A stretch of 29,934 nucleotides of DNA from JANLSE01 sp038214135. Lineage in GTDB: Bacteria; Chloroflexota; Chloroflexia; Chloroflexales; Roseiflexaceae. Shown here one piece after another: positions 15,599-23,297 of this stretch (its first letter is position 1; each line of letters starts with the position of its first letter). The position numbers and the translations under genes were made by a program. The DNA is taken from contig JBBQSD010000066.1 in assembly GCA_038214135.1 (NCBI GenBank), positions 1 to 29,934 on the forward strand. Reading direction: 5' to 3'. The notes beneath the pieces were generated by a model, which worked only from the letters and a program-made list of their open reading frames with translations, was not told where the DNA came from and made no database searches.

Positions 15599-15627
15599 AG
15601 TATACACGAGCGCTAGATGAGCGTCAA
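15599..15627 (-). promoter_or_regulatory. Promoter of the VOC-dehydrogenase operon
   Basis: On the minus strand, TTGACG (15622-15627), a 17-bp spacer and TATACT (15599-15604) form a near-consensus housekeeping promoter. Transcription would start near 15592, leaving about 90 nt before the VOC start codon. It lies back to back with the TetR promoter. Confidence 0.6.
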
Positions 15628-15651
15628 GCGTGCAACATCAAAGTCCTAATC

Positions 15652-15679
15652 TTGACACAGAATAATATAGACCTATAAT
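15652..15679 (+). promoter_or_regulatory. Consensus promoter of the TetR/export operon
   Basis: A perfect TTGACA (15652-15657), a 16-bp spacer and a perfect TATAAT (15674-15679). The start site would be near 15686, inside the operator described next, so TetR bound there would block polymerase. Confidence 0.75.
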
Positions 15680-15701
15680 AAACCGACTGTCGGTTTATTA
15701 T
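15675..15701 (+). promoter_or_regulatory. TetR-type operator
   Basis: A perfect inverted repeat with 12-bp arms, ATAATAAACCGA and TCGGTTTATTAT, around the spacer CTG. It overlaps the -10 and the start site of the promoter and ends 18 nt before the TetR gene. The core ACCGACTGTCGGT resembles operators of many TetR-family repressors, so autoregulation is very likely. Confidence 0.8.
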
Positions 15702-15719
15702 TGCAGGGATAAGTACATT

Positions 15720-16403
15720 ATGGCCCGCACTGTCAAAGAACAAGAGTATGCAGTCAAGCGCAATGAGATCCTTGATGTAGCGCAGCAGATGATCTATACC
15801 AAAGGGTATGAGCAGATAGTGATCCGCGATATTCTGGATGCGATCCAGATTTCTAAGGGGGCGTTTTACCATTATTTCGATTCGAAGCAGGCATTACTCG
15901 AAGCATTGATCGAACGCATGCAACAGGAGGTTGAGCAGATCCTGGTGACAATTGTTCACGACCCAGAACTGCCTGCGCTCAAGAAATTCCAACGCTTCTT
16001 TGATGTTACTGGCCGCTGGAAAACGGATCATAAAGCCTATCTGCTGGCACTGGTGCATATCTGGCACTCCGATGACAACGCGATTGTCCGTCAGAAGGTT
16101 CAGGCAAGTACGATTAAACATGTCGCACCATTGCTCACGCAGATCATCCAGCAGGGCATCACAGAAGGCATACTCACAACTCCATTTCCCGATCAGGTGG
16201 CTGCGATGATACTGTTTCTGTTACAGGGTCTCGGAGAGAGTTTTGTGGAATTGCTGCTCTCAACCGAGCCAAAGCTTGTTGCGTTGCAGCAGGCCAAACA
16301 GGTGGTTGCAGCCTATACCTATGCACTCGAAGGCCTGTTGGGAGCGCCAGAGGGTTCTCTGAATCTTGTTGATGCCGTAACACTTGGAGAGTGGTTTATC
16401 TGA
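15720..16403 (+). CDS. TetR/AcrR-family transcriptional repressor
   Basis: A 227-residue regulator. The N-terminal DNA-binding domain (about 12-60) has the family pattern: RNEILDVAQQMIYTKGYEQ, then the helix-turn-helix IRDILDAIQISKGAFYHYFDSKQALLEALI. The rest (65-227) is the variable all-helical ligand-binding domain, which also dimerises. The ATG at 15720 is preceded by a modest AGGGA. It heads a five-gene operon with two permeases, an ATPase and a membrane-fusion protein and has a palindromic operator over its own promoter. It therefore most likely represses the pump until a substrate binds. The ligand is unknown. Confidence 0.92.
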   Translation: MARTVKEQEYAVKRNEILDVAQQMIYTKGYEQIVIRDILDAIQISKGAFYHYFDSKQALLEALIERMQQEVEQILVTIVHDPELPALKKFQRFFDVTGRWKTDHKAYLLALVHIWHSDDNAIVRQKVQASTIKHVAPLLTQIIQQGITEGILTTPFPDQVAAMILFLLQGLGESFVELLLSTEPKLVALQQAKQVVAAYTYALEGLLGAPEGSLNLVDAVTLGEWFI

Positions 16404-16449
16404 TCAAATGAGTATTGCACGGTGAACGCATTATCATTAGAGGTATGCA

Positions 16450-17679
16450 ATGAGCACATCGATCAAACTGGCCTGGCGCAATATGTGGCGAAACTGGCGG
16501 CGCACGGCAATTGCGCTGGTAGCGATTGTGCTGGGGGTGATTCTGCTCCTGTTTTTTGATGGCCTGATCCATGGTTCAGATCAGGCCATCTTTGGCAATG
16601 CGGTGCGATTATATGGCGGCAATATTCAGATCCATGCCCAGGGCTTTCGCGTGAAGGCCAATCGGTTGCCATTGTTGCCATTAGAAGATGCCAATATGGT
16701 GCTGCAGATCGCCCGTGCAGAACCAGATGTCGTCGCCGCCGCACCACGGATCAATACTACCGGCATTGTGAGCAGCCATAGCGATGCGCTACCAGTTGGC
16801 ATTACTGCCATTGATCCAACAGTGGAAGCATCAATCAGTTTGCAGGCCCAGAATATCAGCCAGGGGCGCTTTCTGCAGGCCAGTGATCGCGATACGATTC
16901 TGATTGGTCAAGGGCTTGCGGATCGGCTGCAGATTGGTCTCGGCGACCCTATTACGCTGGTGGGTCGCCGGAAAGATGAGTTTATGCGCCAGCATACGAT
17001 GACTGTTGTGGGAATTTATAATCTACACATGCCAAATATAGAAAAAACCGCAGTCTTTATTATGCTTGCAGATGCACAAACGCTCTATAACCTGCGCGAT
17101 CAAACAACCGAAGTGGTCATCTTCCTGAAAACAGTTGGTTCAGAAGAAACGACAATTAGTACGCTACAGGCCCAACTGCCTGGTAGTGAAGTCGATTCGT
17201 GGCAGACACTACGGCCAGAAATTCGACAGACGTTGGACACGAAGTTCGCCTTCTCCAGTTTCTTTGGTGTTGTGATTCTGCTGATTGCCAGCATTGGCAT
17301 TCTCAACCTGATGCTGATGTCCGTTTTTGAACGCACCCGCGAGATGGGCGTACTAGCGGCATTGGGGATGAAGGGCTGGCAGATCACGAATTTGTTCCTG
17401 CTGGAAGGGGCAATGATTGGCATCGTTGGTGCAGTGATTGGTTGCAGCCTTGGCGCGCTATTGGTTTGGGGGGTTGGCCAGGTTGGCATCGATCTCTCAT
17501 CGGCATCTGGCATGGGCGAGATCATGGCGTTGATGGGCAATCGCCTGTATCCCAGTCTTACGCTCACCGATCTGCTCAACCGTGGGGCACTGGTGATCAT
17601 CATTGCAGCCATCGCGGCGCTCTACCCATCCTGGCAGGCCTCGCGCAAGGAACCAGCCCAGGCGTTACACCATGTCTAG
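16450..17679 (+). CDS. ABC transporter permease, FtsX/MacB/LolC type (first copy)
   Basis: A 409-residue permease. One TM helix near the N-terminus (about 17-40, in the stretch from AWRNMWRNWRRT) is followed by an extracytoplasmic MacB_PCD-like domain (45-260) and three C-terminal TM helices forming an FtsX domain (270-405). The coupling motif MSVFERTREMGVLAALGMKG sits after the second TM helix and contacts the ATPase. Such permeases are mechanotransmission subunits, moving substrates from the membrane or periplasmic side rather than through a channel. The start has AGAGG seven bases upstream. It pairs with the second permease of equal length 103 nt downstream, like LolC/LolE, so the pump is probably a heterodimer. 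Confidence 0.93.
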   Translation: MSTSIKLAWRNMWRNWRRTAIALVAIVLGVILLLFFDGLIHGSDQAIFGNAVRLYGGNIQIHAQGFRVKANRLPLLPLEDANMVLQIARAEPDVVAAAPRINTTGIVSSHSDALPVGITAIDPTVEASISLQAQNISQGRFLQASDRDTILIGQGLADRLQIGLGDPITLVGRRKDEFMRQHTMTVVGIYNLHMPNIEKTAVFIMLADAQTLYNLRDQTTEVVIFLKTVGSEETTISTLQAQLPGSEVDSWQTLRPEIRQTLDTKFAFSSFFGVVILLIASIGILNLMLMSVFERTREMGVLAALGMKGWQITNLFLLEGAMIGIVGAVIGCSLGALLVWGVGQVGIDLSSASGMGEIMALMGNRLYPSLTLTDLLNRGALVIIIAAIAALYPSWQASRKEPAQALHHV

Positions 17680-17736
17680 CCAAATTAAAGACTCTTGCTC
17701 TCTTGTTCAATGACAAAAGAACAAGCGAACAAGCCG

Positions 17737-17752
17737 CACATTATTCAATGTG
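17737..17752. repeat. Small inverted repeat between the two permease genes
   Basis: CACATT and AATGTG form a perfect 6-bp inverted repeat with a 4-nt spacer, 31 nt before the second permease start. The gap also has CTTGTTC/GAACAAG elements. It may lower downstream expression or have no function. Confidence 0.35.
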
Positions 17753-17782
17753 TATGTGTTCTTTCGATAAGGGGATCGTGTT

Positions 17783-19012
17783 ATGCCACTACGCAAACTC
17801 TGGATCCTTGCGTACCGTGATTTGGGGCGTAACCGCAGGCGCTCGCTGATCACACTTATTGCAGTAGCGCTTGGCCTGGCGCTGTTAATTGTGATGAACG
17901 GGTTGATCGCCGGTATCACCGAGGATTCACTCCAGAACAGTATTCGGCTTAGAACTGGGCATCTTCAGATGCGGGCAACTTCGTATAACGAAGAAAAGCT
18001 GAGCCTGCAATGGAAGGATCTGCTTAGCGATCCAGATGGATTGGCGGCTCAGGCCGCTGCCCTACCCGAAGTCAAAGCAGCGGCTCCGGTATTATGGGCC
18101 AGCGGTATTCTGGCAACAACTGCTGATTCAGCCGGTTTGCAGGTGTATGGCATCGATACGGCATCACCGATCTATGCGCCAATTCGAGAGGGACTCGTCG
18201 CTGGCGCATATTTGCAACCAGATGATCGCAATGGGATTCTGATTGGCAAACGGTTGGCCGATAGCCTCAATATTGAGGTTGGGCGGAAAGTAAGCCTGGC
18301 GATCATCAGTTCCGATGGGCAGGTCGATGATGGCATATTCACGATTCGCGGGCTGTTTACCACTGGCATTCCCAGCTATGATCAGAGTGCAGCATTGATG
18401 CCGCTCTCCAAAGCTCAGGCGTTTACAAACACCGATGGCCGAGCCAGCGCAATCGTTATTCTGCTCAACACCCAGGCCGATAGCAATCGCGTTGCGGCGG
18501 CCTTACGTAGCCCCGATCTCAGCGTTCTGACATGGGCGGATCTCAATCAATTGTTTATCCAGGCGATCCAAACAGCAATGGGATTTTATGTGCTGCTCGA
18601 TGCAATCGTGATGCTGATCGTTGCCGTGATTATTGCCAATACACTACTCATGTCGGTGTTTGAACGTATTCGCGAGATGGGTATCCTCAGCGCACTCGGC
18701 ATGAAAGGGCAGCATGTGATGCAACTGTTTTTGCTGGAAGCCGCCAGCCTGGGATTGATCGGGATCAGCATTGGCATTGGACTTGGCCTGGCTGGGGTGG
18801 CCTATCTTGCGACAATCGGGATCAGGATTGGCGATAGCTATGCCAGTGCTGCTGGAACAAGTATCGCATTAGGCACCACAATGCGCGCCCGCTTTGATCT
18901 CGACATGTTTGCTCGTTTGTCGCTTGCGACATTGATCATTATCGTACTGGCCTCGCTCTATCCTGCATGGTTTGCCGCACGGCTGGAGCCAGCAGAAGCA
19001 TTACGTTCATAA
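17783..19012 (+). CDS. ABC transporter permease, FtsX/MacB/LolC type (second copy)
   Basis: A 409-residue permease with the same layout and length as the preceding one: N-terminal TM helix after LAYRDLGRNRRRS, an extracytoplasmic domain (about 45-260) and an FtsX domain with three TM helices. The coupling motif MSVFERIREMGILSALGMKG is nearly the same as in its neighbour. The extracytoplasmic domains differ more than the membrane ends, as expected for an old tandem duplication that became a heterodimer. A GGGG-containing ribosome binding site lies eight bases before the ATG. It is followed after 184 nt, which hold a GGAGTCA-type repeat, by the ATPase gene. Confidence 0.93.
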   Translation: MPLRKLWILAYRDLGRNRRRSLITLIAVALGLALLIVMNGLIAGITEDSLQNSIRLRTGHLQMRATSYNEEKLSLQWKDLLSDPDGLAAQAAALPEVKAAAPVLWASGILATTADSAGLQVYGIDTASPIYAPIREGLVAGAYLQPDDRNGILIGKRLADSLNIEVGRKVSLAIISSDGQVDDGIFTIRGLFTTGIPSYDQSAALMPLSKAQAFTNTDGRASAIVILLNTQADSNRVAAALRSPDLSVLTWADLNQLFIQAIQTAMGFYVLLDAIVMLIVAVIIANTLLMSVFERIREMGILSALGMKGQHVMQLFLLEAASLGLIGISIGIGLGLAGVAYLATIGIRIGDSYASAAGTSIALGTTMRARFDLDMFARLSLATLIIIVLASLYPAWFAARLEPAEALRS

Positions 19013-19022
19013 CGAAGACAGC

Positions 19023-19052
19023 ATTCAGGAGTCAGAAGTCAGGAGTCAGAAT
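19023..19052. repeat. GGAGTCA-type short repeat, copy 3
   Basis: An ATTC followed by AGGAGTCAG, AAGTCAG and GAGTCAG units and ending AAT. It is the cleanest of the four copies and lies inside the export operon, between the second permease and the ATPase. Confidence 0.65.
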
Positions 19053-19196
19053 GGCTGGCTCATCAGAAAGGCCATGCGCTCGTTCAACGTAGCTCAATAC
19101 TTCTGCTCTTTGCTAGAGTGCATCAGTAAGCGTTTGTATTCAATCACAGAAACTCAATCATTCTAAAGCTGTTCTCAATACGCAAAGGAAGTAGTA

Positions 19197-19886
19197 ATGG
19201 AAGCCATTCAGGTAGAACATGCCACGAAAGTGTATCATATTGGCAAGACCGAAACGCATGCGCTCAACGATATTACGCTAAACATTGCGGAAGGCGAGTT
19301 TACCGCACTGGTTGGGCCATCCGGCTCTGGCAAAACAACCCTGCTGCAATTGATCGGCTGCCTGGATAAACCCGATCAGGGGGTTGTGAAAATTCGAGGC
19401 CAGGATGTGACCCGCTTCGATGCAAACCAGCGTGCCGATCTGCGGCGGACGAGTATTGGCTTTGTGTTTCAGTTTTTTGCTCTGATCCCGGTACTGACTG
19501 CCTACGAGAATGTCGAATTACCATTATTACTCGGCAATATGAAGGCAAGTGAGCGGCATGAGCGCGTGACCGATCTGCTCAACGCGGTGGGGCTTGCGGA
19601 TCGCGCCGATCACCGGCCCGATCAAATGAGTGGTGGCGAACAGCAGCGCGTGGCGATTGCGCGTGCATTGGCAACCCGGCCAATTCTGGTGCTTGCCGAT
19701 GAGCCAACAGCCAATCTGGACACCGCCAATGGCCAGCAGGCCATGGAGATCATGCGCAAGCTCAATCAAGAAACCGGCACCGCATTCGTGTTTGCCACCC
19801 ACGATCCCCGCGTCGTCGCATATGCACGGCGGGTTGTCGAAATGCGTGATGGCGGTATCGTCGATGATGGGATGCACCCAGCATAA
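19197..19886 (+). CDS. ABC transporter ATP-binding protein (MacB/LolD type)
   Basis: A 229-residue ATPase of the size usual for LolD/MacB-type NBDs. Walker A GPSGSGKTT is at 40-48, the Q-loop Gln-92 is in FVFQFF, the ABC signature MSGGEQQ at 144-150, Walker B ILVLADEP at 163-170 and the switch His-202 in ATHDP. All catalytic elements are intact. It powers the two FtsX-type permeases upstream; the membrane-fusion protein starts 39 nt after its stop. AAGGAAG lies five bases before the ATG. The operon resembles MacAB or LolCDE with an adaptor, so export or extraction of a hydrophobic compound, peptide or lipoprotein is likely; the substrate cannot be told. Confidence 0.95.
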   Translation: MEAIQVEHATKVYHIGKTETHALNDITLNIAEGEFTALVGPSGSGKTTLLQLIGCLDKPDQGVVKIRGQDVTRFDANQRADLRRTSIGFVFQFFALIPVLTAYENVELPLLLGNMKASERHERVTDLLNAVGLADRADHRPDQMSGGEQQRVAIARALATRPILVLADEPTANLDTANGQQAMEIMRKLNQETGTAFVFATHDPRVVAYARRVVEMRDGGIVDDGMHPA

Positions 19887-19925
19887 ATTGTTACTCGATT
19901 ATCTCCAACCAAACGGAGGCATGCA

Positions 19926-21497
19926 ATGCGAAAGATACTCATTGCAGTCGTTATCGTGTTGCTCATCGGCAGTGGCCTAGCGGCTATATTCCTGCGCGGC
20001 GGGGCATCGGCGGCAAACGCGACACCTGCAGCGGCGACACCAACAACCCTTGCGACAAAACCATCGGCAGGCGGGGCATTAGCATCAGAAGCTCGGGTTG
20101 TGCCGATCCGCAGCGCTGCACTGAGCATGCCAATCGGTGGAGTTGTTGCCGAGATTCTGGTTGCCGAGAGTGATCACGTGCAGGCTGGCCAGGTGTTGGT
20201 GCGGCTCAACCAATCGCGCAGTGAAGCAACAATCGCACAGGCCGAAGCGGAACTGGCACAGGCGCAAGCAGCCGATCAGAAACTGCAGTCTGGCACAACA
20301 CCAGAGCAAATCCGCATTGCGGAAGCGCAGCTCCGTGCGGCCCAGGCTCAACTTCGCCAGGCCACTGGGGGTGTGACCACTGCTGATCAGGCGGCACTTG
20401 CGGCTCAACTCAGCCAGGCCCAGGCACACCTGAGAACAGTACAGGCAGGCCCAACGCGAACCGCACTGCAAGCTGCCCAGGCGCAATTGGCCCAGGCGCA
20501 GGCCAACCTGACGACACAGCGCAATCAACTCTCGGCAGCCAAGACAAACGCTCGGCTGCAGATCGAGCGCAACACCAGTGAATTGACCAAGGCTCAATCG
20601 AACTATGCAGCGGCACTGCAGAACTGGCGGTATGTGCAGGAAACAAACCAGGATCCGATCACGCCATGGCTGGGGATCGACCCAAAGACTGGCGAGAAGA
20701 TCGCCAATAAACTCGGCGATGCACAGCGCGAGCAGTATTATGCTGCGTATATCCAGGCCGAAGCAACAATGCATACTGCCGAAATCGCCATTCAGCAGGC
20801 TCAAGTAGCCTATGATGTTGCACATCAGACAGAAGAAAGTGGTATCCAAGCCGCCGAGCAACAGGTGGCAATCAGCCAGGCCAATCTCGATAAACTACGC
20901 GCTGGTGCCACTGCCGATGATCTTGCGGCAGCACGCGCTCAGGTAGCGATCAGCCAGGCCAACCTTAGCAAACTAGATGGCGATCAGCACAGCGGCACAC
21001 TCGATGCGGCCAAGGCAGCGGTGGATCAGGCCGAAGCCAACCTTGCAATGCTCCAATCTGGGACATCGAAGGATGATCTTGCGGCAGCAGATGCCGCAGT
21101 GCAGCGCGCTCAGGCTGCACTCAAGCTAGCGCAGATCGGCAGAGCGGATAGTGAGCTACGCGCACCATTCGATGGGACAATCGCGGCAATTGATCTGAAT
21201 ATTGGTGAATATATTGCGCTCGGCACGCCAATTGTGCAACTCGCCGATCTAACATCCTGGCAGATCGAGACAACCGACCTCACCGAGCGAAATATTATCC
21301 GAGTTCATGAGGGCAGCCAGGCCACAATAACCTTTGATGCGATTGGCGGCCTGGAACTGCCTGGCACCGTCAGCCATATCCGCGCATTGGGTGAAGCCAA
21401 ACAGGGCGACATCACCTATGCCGTTGCGATCAAACTAAACCAGCAGGACCCACGGTTACGCTGGAATATGACAGCCTCGGTGACGATTGATCAATAA
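19926..21497 (+). CDS. Membrane-fusion/adaptor protein (HlyD/MacA family)
   Basis: A 523-residue adaptor. An N-terminal membrane anchor (about 3-22) is followed by a half-lipoyl segment (GGVVAEILVAESDHVQAGQVLVRL, about 75-98), then a very long alpha-helical coiled coil (100-410) rich in Gln/Ala with repeated units such as QANLDKLRAGATADDLAAA, the second half-lipoyl (APFDGTIAAIDLNIGEYIALGTPIVQL, about 418-444) and a beta-barrel domain to the end. The coiled coil is about twice the length in MacA, so the hairpin is long. GGAGG lies six bases before the start. It should bridge the pump to the outer envelope or cell wall. The absence of a linked TolC-type channel fits a phylum with mostly single-membrane envelopes. 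Confidence 0.92.
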   Translation: MRKILIAVVIVLLIGSGLAAIFLRGGASAANATPAAATPTTLATKPSAGGALASEARVVPIRSAALSMPIGGVVAEILVAESDHVQAGQVLVRLNQSRSEATIAQAEAELAQAQAADQKLQSGTTPEQIRIAEAQLRAAQAQLRQATGGVTTADQAALAAQLSQAQAHLRTVQAGPTRTALQAAQAQLAQAQANLTTQRNQLSAAKTNARLQIERNTSELTKAQSNYAAALQNWRYVQETNQDPITPWLGIDPKTGEKIANKLGDAQREQYYAAYIQAEATMHTAEIAIQQAQVAYDVAHQTEESGIQAAEQQVAISQANLDKLRAGATADDLAAARAQVAISQANLSKLDGDQHSGTLDAAKAAVDQAEANLAMLQSGTSKDDLAAADAAVQRAQAALKLAQIGRADSELRAPFDGTIAAIDLNIGEYIALGTPIVQLADLTSWQIETTDLTERNIIRVHEGSQATITFDAIGGLELPGTVSHIRALGEAKQGDITYAVAIKLNQQDPRLRWNMTASVTIDQ

Positions 21498-21499
21498 GC

Positions 21500-22855
21500 C
21501 TACTGAATCCGCATCAGATCCGGGTTATTGCACGCGCGTCGCCCGATTTTGGACATATCGTGCCATTCGCCCTTGATTTTGACGCGCACGATATCGGCGG
21601 TAAAATCGTTATTGGTGCCTTCCTCATCACTATTCGAAAACAGCGAGGCACCAACACCATAGATATCGACGGGAACACCCAGATCCTCAAAGCGCCGGAT
21701 CTTCTTTGGCCCAAACCCGCCAGTCACAACGATGCGCACATCACGGCACCACTGGCGGGCACGTTCCTGCCATTCGGCAGGGATATTCCAGTTCTTCCAG
21801 GCATCATCGATCGCCTGACGCAATATAAACACCAAGCGGGGCGTTACCCCCAGATCCAGCGCTGGATCGCCAAGCGGAGGCACACTGACATCGCGCTGTG
21901 AGCCGCTGGTATCGGGGCGTACCCCGAACAATTTGTAGCGCTGCGCCTCAGCAATCTGGTTGCCATCGGTCAATTCACGGTAGCGTGCAAACATGGCATC
22001 CATCACCGCCAGGGTTGTGCCAACACAATCATTATCAAAGTCGATCAGTGCGATGCGTGGGATCTCAACAGGGCGTGCCTCCGAGAAGGCCAGCATACAT
22101 TCGACGGTATCGCCAAGGAAGCTAGCAATTGCCGCATGGGCAATCGTTCCGCCGCCCAACCCGCCCCACCAATCACCCTGGGCATCGGTGGAAATAAATG
22201 AACCAAGATCATGGCCAGAATCCTGATTAAAGCGCTGAACCGCAATATTGTATGCGTATCCATCAGCGGCCTGAACTTCGTGGGCATCAAAGCGTGCCGG
22301 GAAGAACAATACTGGCTTGCCACGTGCAGCAACAAGCACATTATAGACATTCGTCGCAATCCGGGTTGCCCGAGTGAGCGCACCAAGGGTCGGCGTCTCA
22401 AGCAATGCAAAATCCCGATAGCGGCCACGCGCCTTGATCACTGGCTGAATATTGAGTGGATCGCCACTGTAGCGTGCAAGTGCGCCATCATGCACAGCCT
22501 CAACTTCGAGTGACTCATAGGTATTGACAAATTGCCCCTGCTCATCGACATACCCAGTGCATAGCTCCAGCATTGCCAGGGCTTTATCGACTCCCGCAAC
22601 GACAGAGAATGGCTTACGCCGTGTAAACCACTGCATCTCCACTTCCAGGTTGCCAATATCGATCCCGTGTGCATCAATCCCACGGGCCGCCAAACGACTG
22701 GAACTACCACCAAACGCATAGTTTCGCTGTGCTAAAACCGTCAACATCCCAGTAATATTCTCAAAATACTTATCCGAATACCATCCAGCCCGCATGCGCT
22801 CGGCATCGATCTTGAAGCTGGCACTCGGAATACGCTGATTGTCAAACATACTCAT
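21500..22855 (-). CDS. pncB: Nicotinate phosphoribosyltransferase
   Basis: A 451-residue enzyme of the NAD salvage pathway, joining nicotinate and PRPP into nicotinate mononucleotide, usually with ATP hydrolysis (EC 6.3.4.21). Family marks are LLETPTLGAL at 152-161, FPARFDAHE (about 185-193), GGTIAHA (about 235-241), DFDND (272-276), VTGGFGPKKI (377-386) and IYGVGASL (398-405). Its length is normal. The ATG at 22855 follows GGAG by seven bases. Its stop codon is only 2 nt from that of the convergent adaptor gene. Upstream, on the minus strand, is a TTGACA-type -35 and a palindrome (see 22883-22895). The function is assigned by overall family similarity; the gene symbol is therefore given with moderate certainty. 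Confidence 0.9.
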   Translation of the reverse strand: MSMFDNQRIPSASFKIDAERMRAGWYSDKYFENITGMLTVLAQRNYAFGGSSSRLAARGIDAHGIDIGNLEVEMQWFTRRKPFSVVAGVDKALAMLELCTGYVDEQGQFVNTYESLEVEAVHDGALARYSGDPLNIQPVIKARGRYRDFALLETPTLGALTRATRIATNVYNVLVAARGKPVLFFPARFDAHEVQAADGYAYNIAVQRFNQDSGHDLGSFISTDAQGDWWGGLGGGTIAHAAIASFLGDTVECMLAFSEARPVEIPRIALIDFDNDCVGTTLAVMDAMFARYRELTDGNQIAEAQRYKLFGVRPDTSGSQRDVSVPPLGDPALDLGVTPRLVFILRQAIDDAWKNWNIPAEWQERARQWCRDVRIVVTGGFGPKKIRRFEDLGVPVDIYGVGASLFSNSDEEGTNNDFTADIVRVKIKGEWHDMSKIGRRACNNPDLMRIQ

Positions 22856-22882
22856 GGTGGTTCTCCATTTATTGTTAAATTG

Positions 22883-22895
22883 ACACTATAAGTGT
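22883..22895 (-). promoter_or_regulatory. Possible operator upstream of pncB
   Basis: ACACT and AGTGT form an inverted repeat with spacer ATA, 28 nt before the pncB start and just downstream of or overlapping a possible promoter (minus-strand TTGACA at 22914-22919 with a TACACT-like -10 near 22891-22896). It could bind a regulator of NAD synthesis, but the motif is short and no regulator gene is nearby. Confidence 0.35.
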
Positions 22896-22958
22896 ATACG
22901 ATGGATAATGGCTTGTCAAGAGGCAATTGAGGAATGATGAAGAAAACCTTAACACAGT

Positions 22959-22987
22959 ATTCAGGAGACAGGAGTCAGAAGTCAGAA
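22959..22987. repeat. GGAGTCA-type short repeat, copy 4
   Basis: ATTC followed by AGGAGACAG, GAGTCAG and AAGTCAG units ending AA. It matches copies at 3551-3573 and 19023-19052, and sits between genes. Confidence 0.6.
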
Positions 22988-23297
22988 GACCAAATACCCC
23001 GACCGCCTGACTAGGTGACAATGTGACCAGGTGAACAAAATCAGGGAGCGTGTAGGGTGCGAACCGATGTGTCCACCCGCAACGTAACAATATCGTGTCG
23101 GGTATCTACAACGCAACGGCATCGTGTTCGTCGAACAAGCCACCAACCTGAATTCATTGCAGCCGAGGCAGGACCAACCAATGTTCGCGGGCCACAAGCA
23201 TTCTTTGAATCAAAAAAAGAATAAGTAGGGCGCATAGCTGCCCGAACAAGCCATCACCATTGCTTGATCACAGGGGTTAGAAGATGTGTGCAGATAG

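Larger units (their letters stand above)
22856..23297. other. Gene-free 442-nt region with repeats
   Basis: No credible gene. It includes the pncB promoter area, a GGAGTCA-type repeat at 22959-22987, AGGTGA-containing repeats near 23012-23035 and a GCAGCCGAGGCAGGACCAA sequence (23159-23177) that recurs as GCAGCCGAGGCATGACCAA at 3643-3661. A weak ATTCTTT/AAAGAAT hairpin lies near 23200-23222. The rest shows nothing I can name. Confidence 0.6.

Noticed and set aside
20085..20861. Long 258-codon frame antisense to the adaptor gene
   Set aside because: It is a by-product of the Ala/Gln-rich coiled coil in the real gene; the product is Leu/Cys-rich without recognisable motifs.
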